A stretch of DNA of 64,000 nucleotides from Camellia lanceoleosa (GCA_025200525.1 CM045762.1:107100682-107164681), one strand, 5' to 3'. Counted from the stretch's first letter, positions 1-11,200 are shown. The notes: generated by a model from the sequence alone, not told the origin. A program made the numbers and translations.

Positions 1-99
1 ACTCAATCAAATAGACCTAAAGGATGACAACAACAAGGAATCTCTTAAACTTAAGTCCGAATACAATAATCAATTTGGGAAAAGACCGGGGTCGCTATA
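1..99. mobile_element. Terminal fragment of an LTR
   Basis: The last ~60 bases, ending with gaccggggtcgctata, closely match the end of the solo LTR at 46,489-48,464, including the lead-in 'aagtccg.atacaataat'. The homology stops at position 99, the equivalent of that LTR's terminal base. This is therefore the end of a related LTR whose remainder lies left of the window. No primer-binding site is evident to its right, so I cannot say whether it is a solo LTR or part of a longer element. Confidence 0.6.
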
Positions 100-1416
100 A
101 AGGTGATGAGAGATGGTGCAAAAAGCTTAACAAGCTAAAGAGCACAAAAAATGGGGGACAACCCCCTAACTCACAAAGGCTCAAACCACCACTTTTAGGA
201 CTGAAAAACAGAACTTTTTACATGCCAAAACCAGCCTTGAAATGGTGGAAAAAGATGGCAAAGCAAGTATGAATAACAAGCTTAAAGGGAGAGAGTTATA
301 CCTCTTGAAGCCAAGCACACTTTTAGGCAACAAAACCAAGCAAAACCACCTTAAGGAGTTCCAAGAGAGCCTCAAGCAACCTCAGCCCAAAGATCAACAA
401 CTTTGATTAAGGGTTGATAGGCAAAGGAGAAGTGTGTCTACACTTATATGCACTTATGCATAAAGGTTCTTGAGAGGGAGAAACGTAGAGAGAGAATTTT
501 AGAGAGAGAGGCTCCCAAAATGTTACTCCTCATATGTTTCTAACCTTGAAAACCATAGAGAAGGCCCTCTATATATAGAAGAATGCAAGCCTTGGTCGAA
601 AATATCCCAAAAGGGACAATCAGAATAAATGGAGAACAAATATTAGCCAAAACTACCTTTTTTTCCATCGATGGCGGCATGCCATCATTGATGGCCGCAC
701 TTCATTATTGTTGGCTGGCATGGATCACTATTAGATGGAAGGGGTCGGAATAGGCCATTCATGGCCGGCACATGCCCAGAAAATCCCATTTATGGCCCAC
801 ATCCTCCACCTTTGGTTGGCCAGAAAAATCTACTTTGTGGGCCCGACTTCAACCGGACATAACTCCTTCATCTGGACTCCTTTGCAGGTCATTCTTAAGC
901 CTAAATTGAAGCCCTAGAAGTCTTATTTCCAATGGTGGAATCCTCACATCAAAATTCCAAGTGTTCAAGGAGATATGCCTTTTTTAGTGAAAACTGCTCA
1001 GTTTCGATCCTACTCGGATTCATGCCGAACTTCTCCCAAACTAGTTTTCTTCTCTCCTCTCCCATTTTCTTCAACCTCAAACCCCTAGATAAGGTGTTTT
1101 GAAAGATTTTTCAAAGAGTTTGTCTCTCTTTTATTCATTTCTACTTTGTCCTTGCTCGGCATCAAAAACGCAACATTTAACAAAATGCAAGCGTCGGAAC
1201 ATCGTAAGAACTTTTTCAAAAATATTTTGAAAGAGAGGGTTTCAAGGTCTCAAATATTTTTGGTCAAAATAGTTTTAGTCCAAAAATGGGGTGTAAGGTT
1301 GGGATTTGACGCTCTCCTCGCCGAAGAAATCGAACCTTTGCACTTCACAACTCATCACCAAGTAAACAATCAGTGGCGCCCAAGTCTTAAGGGCGGTCAA
1401 AAATAGAGTGTCTATA
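100..1416. other. Repeat-like non-coding stretch with a PBS-like site near its right end
   Basis: I see no convincing gene. The short ORFs here are low-complexity or overlapping. GA-rich runs (about 470-515) and a TATA-like 'ctatatatag' near 570 suggest old retroelement sequence. At 1,372-1,380 the string agtggcgcc follows 'aagtaaacaatc'. Gypsy-type elements with TGGCGCC-like primer-binding sites have such a sequence just inside the 5' LTR, and the tandem array begins 40 bases later. This could be an LTR/untranslated-region junction, but no matching second LTR is in view. Confidence 0.3.
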
Positions 1417-2060
1417 AAAGGGTGCACCGAATTCAGAGGCTTATTCAACCGATCATGACCTACACAAGAGGCTCTCAAAATTCAGAGTCTTTTGTAATGG
1501 GTAGTTATGCCAAGCACAAAGGGTGCTCCGAATTCGGAGGCTTATTCACCGATCGTGACTCGCATTTAGGACGCTCAATTTGGAGTCGTTTGAAATGGCC
1601 AATTGTGCCAAGCACAAAGGGCACTCCGAATTCGGAGGCTTATTCGACCGATCATGACTTGCACGAGGGGCGCTCCAAATTCGGAGTCTTTTGTAATGGC
1701 CAGTTGTGCCAAGTACAAACGACACTCCGAATTTGGAGGCTTATTCGACCAATAGTGACTTGCACGAGGAGCACTCTAAATTCACAGTCTTTTGTAAAGA
1801 CCAGTTATGCCAAGCACACTGGGTGCTCTGAATTCGGAGTCTTATTCAGCCGATCATGACTTGCACGAGGGGCGCTCCAAATTCGGAGTCTTTTGTCATG
1901 GTCAATTGTGCCAAGCACAAAGGGCACTTCGAGTTCAAAGGCTTATTCGGCCAATCGCGACTTGCACGAAGGGTGCTCCGAATTAGAAGTCTTTTGTAAT
2001 GGCCAATTGTGCCTAGCACAAAGGGCACTCCGAATTCGAAGGTTTAGTCGCTCAGTCATC
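1417..2060. repeat. Tandem repeat, 101-bp period, about 6.5 copies
   Basis: The phrase 'g(c/t)(a/g)ctccgaattcggagg' recurs at about 1,418, 1,518, 1,619, 1,720, 1,820, 1,921 and 2,021, a constant spacing of 100-101 bp. Each unit has two related halves, one with 'ccgaattcggaggcttattc' and one with 'ccaaattcggagtcttttgt', and a shared 'gccaagcacaaagg' link. Both halves contain the near-palindrome CCGAATTCGG. The long open frames through the array are by-products of the period. Ogre/Tat-type retrotransposons are known to carry such arrays in untranslated regions, which would suit the PBS-like site just upstream. Confidence 0.9.
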
Positions 2061-2184
2061 AGAGTAAGAGTCAAGCAAATATAAGCCATGATGAATCATT
2101 GGTAAACTGACTAAATACATTCAAGGAAGATACATTTGCGGAAAGAAAAGTGAATCATTACATCATAACAAAAAGCTAGCTTCC

Positions 2185-2484
2185 ATGCCGTTTAATGGTA
2201 AAATTTGCGTAAGTGAGTTGTATTCCATGGTCGGGAAGTTTCTTGCCAGTAATGGGAAGTTTTCAAGTCCGAGACATGGAGTGGTGACAAATACAAAAGA
2301 GTGTCAAACCATGCTTGGAACTTTTATTGCTCCAAGTGATGACTGCATAATAAAACCTACAAGAGCTTTGGTTAATCCATCGAATCCCCAACGGTACATA
2401 CCCCATACCATTAAAGAATTTGCTCAAGGTTGGAAAGGACAATTTGAAGAAGATGTTGGACCGCAACGTTTTGTGCTCCATTAA
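2185..2484 (+). pseudogene. 2-oxoglutarate/Fe(II) dioxygenase-like C-terminal fragment
   Basis: This open frame of 99 codons resembles the C-terminal end of plant 2-oxoglutarate-dependent dioxygenases. 'NGKFSSPRH' resembles the segment with the second iron-binding histidine (family pattern NGxxxSxxHRV). It is followed by a hydrophobic 'LGTFIAP' strand, 'IIKPTRALVNPSNPQRY' (compare the family's 'ELVDxxNPxxY') and a late 'FKEF/IKEF' helix. The arginine that normally follows the histidine, and the arginine of the RxS motif that binds 2-oxoglutarate, are not evident (RHGVV, then QTMLG). The N-terminal jelly-roll half is missing, so this is most likely an inactive captured or decayed exon. The family call rests on pattern memory only. 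Confidence 0.4.
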
Positions 2485-3238
2485 TAAACCAATCAACTTA
2501 CCACCCACGAGTAATTACTTACTCTTCTCCTATATATCTATGTATTGATGTGTGATATGTATTATATATATATATAGCTTTGTAACTTGTGAGATAATTA
2601 TATTTATTATCAGTCTGTTGCTTTTGTTCTCAGTCGATAATTTATGTTTTTGTTGTAGTTGTTGTTGTTTCAAAAATATTGTAGCAATCAATGGCGTTTT
2701 GGTTTGATTGAAGGCAATCAATGGTGGTTTGGTTTTCCATTACTGGACAACCTAGCTAACCTAGCCATCTAGGTCCTGTTATATATTTATGTTCAATGTT
2801 TAGCTAGGGAAAGAAGTTATTGGTTCGATTTGCACCAAGAAAACAAAAAAACAATAAACAAAAAAGTAATTGGTTACTTTTAAAATAAATAAGAAAAATT
2901 CAATTTATCCCCTAATGGTTTAGCACCCCTTGTTTTCAGAGAGCCAATCATATCTTGTCGTTTTGATTATTTTTTTACTTTATCTTCCTACCATTAGTAG
3001 TTACATCTAAATTTACAAAATTTCTAGCACATGCACATAGAATAAGAGTTAAAATATGATGTATGAAGACAAATCGCCCCTTATCTCCATATTCTTCTCC
3101 AAAAATCATAACCTAACTTTCTTATTTTTTCAAAACCTAATTCTAATCGTAAAAAGACCAGAACCACCCTTGCTTTTTTTTCTTTGAAGTACAACAAATC
3201 ATTCCACAACATCGCTTGCATCAGCTTTTCTTTGAAGG
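2485..3238. other. AT-rich intergenic sequence
   Basis: I see no gene or structured repeat here apart from a short TA run at about 2,560-2,575. Short open frames on both strands lack any recognisable motif. Confidence 0.5.
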
Positions 3239-4042
3239 TGTTTGCACCACATTTTATTTTTCTATCGACAGGCCTATTAATTATGGCCAAGTTCGATTAT
3301 GATCTGTCGATTGAAATCATAAACTACTTTCAAAGAATAATCTTGACCACATTTATTTTTATTATTTCTGTCAACAAGCATGCTAATGCGGCATGATAAA
3401 TGTGTTAAGGACGTAGCATGATGACATATTAAATGGAAGGCCAGAAAGTTAGCAATTGAGCAATTTGAAAGTTAGTTGTTGAGATTAAGGAGCCAAAATC
3501 AAATCAAGCACCAAATTTGCAAAATGGTTCCTATCAAAGATGGGATATGTATCATGTTGAGGAAATCATGGGCTTGTTGAGGAAATCATGAACTTAGGTT
3601 ATCTCTTTCTCTCATATGGCTGAGCCTATAAATAGGCCAAGAGAAATACAAAGATCAATCAATGAATCATCAACAACCACTAATCACACTCGTAAAGAGT
3701 TATCTATGAGTAGTTCTAAGTTAGCTATTTTAGAAATAGATTAAACTAGTAGCTTTTTCCAATCCCCACTTCTATTCTTTCTGTTGATTGTTGTATTTTT
3801 CATTTCTTTATTCGTGTTTGAGTTCTTGTAACTGATAACAAGTGACAATTTAATTGAATAAATACATATTATTTTCTATTCAAATCCTTTTTTACTTAAT
3901 TACCTCCAGGGAAATCCTTAATCTGTTTAAGTCATAGAACTCAACCACAAAACCTAATCTTTTTATGTTTATTAAAATTTGTATAAGTCTGTCGATCAAT
4001 CGTTGTTGATTGGGCCTAAACCGAATTTTTGCTAACATAAAT

Positions 4043-4060
4043 TGGCACGCCTTGTGCGAC
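4043..4060 (+). promoter_or_regulatory. Possible retroelement primer-binding site
   Basis: The string ttggcacgccttgtgcga lies just inside the proposed 5' LTR. It resembles the TTGGCACGCC-type sites that follow the 5' LTR in some plant Ty3-type elements. I did not verify complementarity to a particular tRNA. Confidence 0.35.
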
Positions 4061-4077
4061 CATTCTAACTTGGAGTA

Positions 4078-4588
4078 ATGGCAATGAAGAAACAGGCTAA
4101 CACGTATGAAATCATGCCCTCGAGTGGCATGTTTACATCTTGTGAACCCATGGATGCAAACTGCCAATGGAGTGGTAGTGTTCCCATGGATATAGATTAT
4201 CAATGGAGTGCCTCATATTCTGAAAATTGTTCGTGTTATAGTGGTAGTTCTACGTTTATTGCCAACATAATGGCATTGACAAATGATGTGAAAAGAATGA
4301 TTTGGCATTATGGGGATGAAATTTATTGATGCGAGAGTGAAATTTTAGTCCCAAGAGAAGAAATTAATTCTCTTTATAGGCAAAGATTTCAAATAATTTT
4401 ATCATCTCTGTATTATTTGACGCAAAGGGATTTAAATTACTGTGATAGAAAAATTCATCAACTTAAAGGCCAAATTTTTCTAATTGATGAAGAAATTCTA
4501 TGTTGGAAGCAAAAATTAGAAGGCATAATGGCCAATGAAAAATTAAGATATGAAAATAATGTGACTCATGTGATTAAGACACATTTTT
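4078..4588 (+). pseudogene. Unrecognised ORF inside the LTR element, interrupted by one stop
   Basis: The frame opens at ATG 4,078 and runs 83 codons to a TGA at 4,327-4,329. It continues in the same frame for about 86 more codons to a TGA near 4,588. The first part is rich in Ser, Met and Cys, with a repeated 'QWS(G/A)S' phrase. The second part, after the stop, reads as a helical, Lys/Glu/Gln-rich segment (LYRQRFQIILSSLYYLTQRD..., EEILCWKQKLEGI) that could form a coiled coil. I recognise no family. Its position just after the PBS-like site is where gag would lie, so a degenerate gag-like or captured protein is possible. Confidence 0.4.
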
Positions 4589-4615
4589 GAAGAGCCAATC
4601 ATTCATGAAGAGTCA

Positions 4616-5036
4616 ATGTATGTGGCTCGAAGGGTTAGCACACCAAGTCATAAAAACAATATGACTTTGGGGAATTTTCATTGGCCATTAATGGCTAAAA
4701 TTAAAAAACAACCCATTCTCTCAAGATATACTGAGAATTCTGATGAAAAAGATTCATTTGGGGGGCATAATATTTTGCCAAACGTGACAAAAAGTGACAA
4801 ACCATTGATGGCTAAAAAAGAAGAATAATCCTTTCTCTCAAAAAATGTTAAAAAAATATCACAAAATGATGGTAAAAATTCACTTGGGGGGCATGATTTT
4901 AAGCCAATGAAGGCTGAAAATTATGAACTTGGGAGACATGATTTTAAGCTACAGATAACTAAAATTATGAACCTACGTTTATTGAATGTGAATTTTTTGA
5001 CATTGTTCAAAGTGTCAAAATTTATAAATTTTTCAT
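4616..5036 (+). pseudogene. Continuation of the unrecognised element ORF with repeated GGH(D/N) phrases
   Basis: An open frame from about 4,616 to a TAA at 4,826-4,828, then the same frame onward to about 5,036, repeats the phrase 'F/LGGH(N/D)xxxP(N/M)' and 'LGRHDFKL', with 'PLMAK' occurring twice. This suggests internal duplication in a repeat-rich protein. It follows the ORF at 4,078-4,588 after a short gap with stops and may be part of the same ancestral coding region. No known domain is recognised. Confidence 0.3.
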
Positions 5037-5521
5037 AACATTCAATTATGTGAGTTTTGGGATCTAACATCCACTTTGGATTTGTAGATCACACCAAAAA
5101 CTCATTTTCATGACATGGTTTGAAAAACAACAATAGTTAAAAAATGCTATATGAAGTGAATTTTATTTAATTAACCAAAATGTGGCTAACAGAGAATTGT
5201 TTTATTTTAAAAATAAGGGATGTGACTTTTTGTTATGTCACTTGATAGAGCCAAAAATAGAGTGTTTGCCAACCAACAGTGATAGATTAAAAATTACTAT
5301 GGGTGTAATATAACTCTTCCAGAATTTAAATTATTTGCACCATAAAATATTTTCTGTCGATTGTGGTGAACCACCTTATAAATCATTTAATTGGATTTCA
5401 TTCTTCAATCTATTTAAATGAAGGGGCATTGTTTGCACCACATTTTATTTTTCTTTCAAGCAAATATAACATGAATCCTGGAATTTTGACATCAATTGTT
5501 AGTCTTTTTGACTCAACTTTA

Positions 5522-5962
5522 TGTTAGGAAAAATATATGATTTCCCACAAGTAAATCAATAAATGAGAATAAGAACTATTGCGAAAAATTAAATCAACAA
5601 CGACACAAGAATGTTTACGTGGTTTCCTCAATGTGAGGTATATCCATGGGATCGAAATCCAATTCAACTATCAACCAAGAGTTTCCAAACCATTACAAAC
5701 GAGACACGAATGGTCTTACAAATCACCCTTAGGTGAATTCTAAATAATCACAAATAATCAAGAGGAAAGACCTCACCAAATAGATGAACAAAAATAACTG
5801 AAACAATCCTCCGAAACTGAAGCCAATAGAGCGTTGAAACTGAAGTAACAACAACAAATCAAGTAAGAACCTTGGATCAATCTTAGCTACCAAAGTGAAT
5901 ACACACAACACTATGATTCAACAAATTGAATTACCCATTGCACAGTCACCGAGGATCATCCT
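5522..5962 (-). repeat. Copia 3' LTR (left copy, truncated)
   Basis: It starts with tgttaggaaaaatatatgat, which matches position 12,086, and follows the right LTR through 'acacaagaatgtttacgtgg' and 'caccgaggatcatcc'. It keeps a ~190-bp block (about 5,741-5,925) that the right LTR lacks. It lacks the last ~150 bp present on the right, stopping at the 'ctaggggtgtgaatc' junction. Confidence 0.85.
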
Positions 5963-6030
5963 AGGGGTGTGAATCTGGCCCAGCCCATGTCAGGCCTCGC
6001 AGGCTGGACTGGGCCCGAAAATCATAAGTG
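5963..6030. mobile_element. Small repeat fragment at the copia deletion junction
   Basis: A GC-rich segment starting taggggtgtgaatctggccc lies exactly between the truncated LTR and the truncated reverse-transcriptase start. It contains an imperfect inverted pair (ggcccagcccatg / gcctggactgggccc). TAGGGGTG-type ends are seen in some hAT-like elements. It is probably a remnant of an insertion that accompanied the deletion. Confidence 0.3.
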
Positions 6031-6808
6031 TGATTTTCAAGCAACAGATTCATCTTGTCTTTCATGGCTTTTCCCAATCATCTTTCTTTGCATGCTCAAT
6101 TGCTTCTTGGTAGCTCTCGGGCTCCTCTTGATCAGAAATCAACACAAATTCATTGGAAGGAAACTTTCTTGAAGGTTGCTGGTCCCCTGTAGATTTTCTC
6201 AACTCAAGTTGTGGTGGCGGTTCTTAAGTTGGATACTCTTCCTCAATTTTGGGCTCAACATCATTTGGAGTAGCATCATCATCTATATCTTCAAGAGGTG
6301 GCTGCACATCTCCCCCATTTTCATTATCTAGCGAAGACGAAGGAGATGGATTAATATCAATGAGATCACTAGTTTTTGGCTCCGGTTGATCACCTTTGCT
6401 AAAGTCTTCAATTGTTTGGTCTTCAAGAAACACAACATCACAGTTTCGAATGAATTTCTTGTTGACCAGATCCCACAATCTATAACCAAATTCATCACGC
6501 CCATAGCCAAGAAAAATATAAATACATTGTCTTAACTTGCTATCAAGCTTGGACCTCTCATCTTTTGGAATGTGAACAAAAGCTCGGCAACCAAACACTC
6601 TCAAGTGCTCATAAGACACATCTTTACGGGTCCAAACTCTTTCTGGGACATCACCATTCAAAGGATGGGAAGGAGATAAATTGATCACGTCAACTGCTGT
6701 TCTCATTGCCACACCCCAAAAGGATCTTAGCAATTTAGCATGTGAAACCAAACACCTTGTTCTTTCTATAATTGTTACAACCCAAACCCGCCCCTCTAGG
6801 TTTAGCAT
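6031..6808 (-). pseudogene. Copia polyprotein: C-terminal integrase and start of reverse transcriptase
   Basis: The frame reads ERTRCLVSHAKL, then LSPSHPLNGDVPERVW, HLRVFGCRAFVHIPKDE, and RQCIYIFLGYGRDEFGYRLW, the usual copia integrase C-terminal region. An acidic linker and a stop at about 6,224 follow. Past that stop the same frame continues with ELRKSTG..QPSRKFPSNEFVL and EEPESYQEAI, the region just ahead of copia reverse transcriptase, until homology ends near 6,060. The catalytic reverse-transcriptase motifs are absent. The 5' edge at ~6,774-6,790 is where the nested element interrupts the conserved NRT(I)(I/V)ER segment. Confidence 0.85.
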
Positions 6809-7429
6809 CGTAATCGGCCAGTAATCCTGGGATTACCAAAGACCTCTGAGACAGATTAACATAATATTAAGGGCTAGCGAAAGCAACGCCCATCGAGCTA
6901 TGCAGACTTATATGAGGCATAAAATTTTAAACTTTATATACATGCATTTACATATCATCATATATATAGGCTAGACAAAAAGGGACTTTGCCTTAAATAC
7001 AAAATAAACAAAAACACTAGTTAAAACAAAACAAGAAAACAAAACTTGAACTTTATGCACATAGCCATAACCACTTGACATATTCGGAACCTCTACGGGA
7101 AGCACATAGGTTGGCTAACAAAAATAGATTCCAGGCAGATGACTCTAAGCCTGGTCACGCATCTGATCACCTACATACATAAATAACACAGTAAGTTGGA
7201 GCCTAGTGAATAATAACAGAGTAAATGGGTTTAAATGAATGATGTCCTATATCAGATTTGGAAAATAGATTCATATTTTTTTCAAAAATAGAAGTAGATC
7301 CATATTCATATTCTTGTTCAAATCATATACAAAAATCAGAGTTCATGCTAAATCATATGTGGTACATCCATTAGCACTAACAGAACAAATACAGAACAAA
7401 TATAAAACATATGGTGGTTATAAATAACC

Positions 7430-7670
7430 AATTCCATAAAGGAACCTCCGGATCTGGGTAACAGATAACAGATATGCTAAGCTCCTTAATGGAGCCTCTG
7501 GTACGGGTAATAGATAACAGATATAATAAGTTCTATGATGGAACCTCCGATACCGGGTAATAGATAACAGACATGTTGAGCTCCTTAATGGAGCCTCTGA
7601 TACATGTAACAGATAATAGACATAATAAGTTCCATAATGGAACCTCCGATACTGGGTAACTGCCACAGAT
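7430..7670. repeat. Tandem repeat, ~50-bp period in an A/B alternation
   Basis: The phrase GGA(A/G)CCTC(C/T)G starts at 7,440, 7,491, 7,540, 7,590 and 7,639. Units alternate between an 'aagttc.at.atggaacctccg' form and an 'agctccttaatggagcctctg' form, joined by '(t/c)agataacaga(t/c)at'. The higher-order period is thus ~100 bp. Confidence 0.9.
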
Positions 7671-8267
7671 ATCACATGATGTTAAGGATGCCATGAATAT
7701 ATGTCAGAAATTGGACAATCATTCATTGTACAGAACATAACATTTCAAAAAGCAGATCTTATTTCATCATACAGAAAATAAATAAAGTTGAACATAACTT
7801 TACTAAGTTACTACTTACAAATAGCAATAGAAGCATATCAAACAGATTTGAAAAATCAGATAGATCAAGCAAACGATAGCGCATGACCTACACAAACACC
7901 TAACATATACACATAGAAACACAATATCACTTCCTTGATCAAACTTGACTTTTCTTGTCTTTTTTTGTTTAAGTAGTTCAAAGTTCTACTACGCTTATTT
8001 TTTCTTATTCAAATGAATCGGGTTCTTATTTCACATATTCTTTCATTACTAAATTATTCTTTTCTAAATAAACTAATTTCTTACTTGGCTTCTTAATCAA
8101 TTACTACTAAGTTAATGACTTATTCTTTAATCAACTAATTAATGTTGTTTGTTAGCTAGTTTCTTAATCTTTATTGAGCCATAAATCATGTTTAGAATAC
8201 TTTGGAAAGAGATGAGATTGAAAATATGAACTAAATGCAATTTTCCAAAATATGCTGAAAAATAGCT

Positions 8268-8372
8268 GTTTGCTCGAGCGAACTTCTTTTCGATCGAGTG
8301 GTCTGTAAAGACTATAAACATTCTTGAAGCTCATAATGTTCGCTTAAGCCACCAATTGGTCGCTCGAGCGAT
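8268..8372. repeat. Cluster of CTCGAGCG-type palindromes
   Basis: Four variants of the core occur within ~100 bp: tgctcgagcgaac, tcgatcgagtgg, tcgcttaagccacc and gtcgctcgagcgatcc. The same core appears eleven times in the solo LTR at 47,970-48,275. Confidence 0.7.
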
Positions 8373-10272
8373 CCATAAAAATTCTGAATTTTCAAAGTTG
8401 GAAATTGAGGTTCCAACTCCATTTCAAAGCTTAGGCTCATTCATGACTTATTGAAAAACATAAAGATACTTTGAAAAACACTAATACATGACTATTTGGC
8501 AATCAATTTTCCAAAAGTCAAAAATTTTGTCAAAACTTAAATTATTTATCCATTCATGCAAGGATTTCAATTTCTTTTGCTCTTGATTTCCAAAACATGC
8601 AATTAAAGCCATAAAACTCCTAGAAGAATATTTACAAGTAAATTATAAAGCTTGTTTTAACCATGATTTTCAAAATCAAATCCAAAATAATTAATTTCTA
8701 ATTTAACCTTCATAAACTTAATCTTAATTTCAATTCTTTTTTCAAAACATGACTCAATGATGCATGTGCAATTGAAACTTGGTTGATTCCAATTAACTTC
8801 TATAATTTTGAATCCAATTCAATTTCTTTGTCATTTTACTAATTCCTCTTAAGTCATGAAATTGAAATTATAAAACTCTTTTAAAGAAATATTTGCATGT
8901 ATGAAATGAAGATCAAAACTACTAATTTTATATTTGTTTCCAAGCAAATCATAATTTAATTCTTGAATTACTCTAATTTAGATTTTTATTAATTTTCTTC
9001 ATATCTAGCCCAAATTTAAACTTACAAGTCTTTTACACATGAATTAAATCTAAAACCTTGAAATTCTAACATGCATGTAAGGATGAGTTTCAAATATGTG
9101 AAGAATAACAAAATCAAACTCAAACTAATTAATTTCTAAATTTATTTCCTTAATCTTAAACTTAACTCAATTTTTATTCATCTTCTTGCTAATTCCTCTT
9201 AATTTATATGCAATTGAACCCGGTTTCATTTTGATTCTAGATGTTAGGGAATTATTTACAAGAATTAAGGTAGAAATTATTACCTATTGTTCTTCAAAGA
9301 TGAATTCTCTAGTCTCTCTTTGTTACTCTTTACTTTCTTCTTTGTTCCTAACTTCTTCCTTAACTCTAGCACCGTAACACAAAACAATGGCTCTCTCTCT
9401 CTCTCTCTCCCTTTCTTGAACTCACATTCTCTTATACTCCCTTTCTCAGCCAAGTAGAACAAATGGTTGAATACCTAAACATTTATTAACTTAAAGGTTA
9501 TCAACACATTACACACACATGTTCACTCCTAGATATTGCACAAGCACACGTGCACAGACCTTAAGCCTTCAGCACAACACTTATACACACACACTCAGAC
9601 TTCTTTGCACACCCATATACACCCTTCAAATTTTAGACCATTCAATTTATGATTAAAATTAACTTAATTAGGCAACACTTGAGTCATGAAACATCTTGAT
9701 TAGAACATAACTTAATTAATCATAACTAATCATAAATCCCGCATAATTTAATTTGTCTAATTTAACTTCCATTAGAGACCAATTAATTATATTTAAATTT
9801 ATCATTCTGAACTAGATTTTTAATCAAACTCCCAAAATGCTCCAAATATTAAATTAAACTTATTTCTATCCTCAATTTTGGTTTCTTAAATAATTAAGGT
9901 CTTCAATTTCAAATTAAACTTCAAAATCTTCGCCAATAAATTACATATTCAATTGAACACCTCATAAATAAATTTAATTTATAATAATCTTAATTCCTAA
10001 TTTGTATAACTTAATTTACTCCAATTCAGACCCAATTAATCAAATCTCATTTTTATAAATCTGAATCGAATATTTAATTAAACTCCCATATGGTCCGATA
10101 TCAAATTAAAATAATTCAATTTCTAATTCTAAAATAAATCCTCAATAGAATCATATACGAATCAGTCTCCATAATTTTCATAAATTCCATATTAAATTAG
10201 AATAATTGGCAATTAAAATTCAAATCTCCTTAATTAATTAAGTGCTAATCATTATACGTGGTGGGGTTGTCA

Positions 10273-10987
10273 TAACAATGGTACGGTTCATCATTTCGGC
10301 AATGTCATTTTGTTGAGGAGTCTTCTTAACTGTCTTTTGGTGTCGAATACCTTGACTGCAACAATACTCATCAAATGGCTCAATGTATTCACCACCATTG
10401 TTTGATCGGATGCACTTTAATTTCTACCCTATTTCTCTTTCAACCATGGCCTGAAAATGCTTAAATACATCAAGAATTTGATCTTTAGTTTTTAGTAGAA
10501 AAACCCAAACTTTCCTTGAATAATCATCAATGAAAGTAACAAAATAAAATGCACAACTATGTATTCTAACTTTTAAAGGACCAAAAACATTTGAACGAAT
10601 CAACTCCAAAACATTTTCTTTTTTAGAAGCAACATTTTTATGAAAAGAAACTCTATGTTGTTTATCCACCAAACAATGAACACATGTTTTAAGATGTGTA
10701 CCTTTCAAATCGGGTAGAAACTCTTTCTTGAACAAAACTTGTAGCCCTTTTTCACTTATGTGCCCAAGTCGCTTGTGCCACAATTCGGTAGAAGTATTAT
10801 CTTCAAGTGCATTGACAACACATTTACAAATTTTTCCTTGCATCGAATAAAGTGTATGAGTCTTCTTACACTTAGCCACCACCAAGGAACCCTTTGTGAG
10901 CTTCCATATTCCATCACCAAATTTGTTGTTGTAGCCTTCATCATCTAACTTCCTAGAGAAATCAAATTGAGGCGATTGTCGGAACAT
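10273..10987 (-). pseudogene. Copia polyprotein: GAG-pre-integrase and N-terminal integrase
   Basis: From 10,987 downward the frame shows the GAG-pre-integrase zinc-binding segment (ELWHKRLGHISEKGLQVLFKK, then CVHCLVDKQHRVSF). The integrase core follows, starting with VTFIDDYSRKVWVFLLKTKD, which carries the first catalytic Asp. A TAG at about 10,424 interrupts it. Past the stop, the conserved 'RSDNGGEY' segment reads RSNNGGEY, so the second catalytic Asp has become Asn. The frame then continues with TPQQNDIAEMMNRTI up to the nested insertion. Both changes argue for an old, inactive copy. Confidence 0.88.
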
Positions 10988-10999
10988 GACTCACATCTT

Positions 11000-11200
11000 T
11001 AAGTAACAACTTGCAGCCCAAATTTGTTTCCAAGCAAACATCACCCATGCCAATAATTTTGGACAAACCTTCATTACCCATTCGAATACAATCATAATTT
11101 CTTTTGGTGTAGGTAGTGAAGAAATTAACTCAAGAAGTCACATGAAAAGAAGCACCGGAATCAATCACCCAATTGCTCTCTTGACCCACAAAACACAAAT
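11000..11200 (-). pseudogene. Copia aspartic protease region (decayed)
   Basis: The minus-strand frame reads NWVIDSGASFHVTS, the DSGA active-site signature of copia proteases, at about 11,150-11,170. A stop then follows, and the frame continues with a segment ending 'KLLLKDVSHVPTI', the usual lead into GAG-pre-integrase. Stops occur on both sides, so it cannot be translated as one polyprotein. Confidence 0.75.

Larger units (their letters stand above)
3239..5454 (+). mobile_element. Candidate non-autonomous LTR element
   Basis: A 25-bp string beginning tgtttgcaccacatttta occurs at 3,239 and again at 5,430. The second copy directly follows a purine-rich 'aaatgaagggg' that could serve as a polypurine tract. 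Between about 3,239 and 4,041 the sequence has LTR-like signals: a TATA box (cctataaatagg near 3,630) and AATAAA (near 3,857). It is followed at 4,043 by a PBS-like ttggcacgccttgtgcgacc. The interior holds an unrecognised ORF and no pol genes. The right LTR copy diverges after ~25 bp, so it is truncated or the model is wrong. Confidence 0.45.
6774..10272. mobile_element. Large insertion (~3.5 kb) nested in the copia integrase, LTR-like
   Basis: The copia integrase frame is contiguous only when ~3.5 kb is skipped: it breaks after NRTI (near 10,272) and resumes at IIERTRC (near 6,790). The insert ends have TGTTA...TAACA symmetry: tgttacaaccc on the left and gggttgtcataaca on the right. It has no recognisable protein genes, and carries a 50-bp tandem repeat (7,430-7,670) and four copies of a CTCGAGCG-type motif (8,270-8,370). 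The latter resembles the solo LTR at 46.5-48.5 kb. The best guess is a solo or very large LTR of a related Ty3-type family. Flanking bases give only an imperfect duplication. Confidence 0.6.

Noticed and set aside
1422..1859. 145-codon plus-strand ORF over the 101-bp repeat
   Set aside because: It is an effect of the tandem repeat: the frame stays open because the unit has few stops. The text has no protein character.
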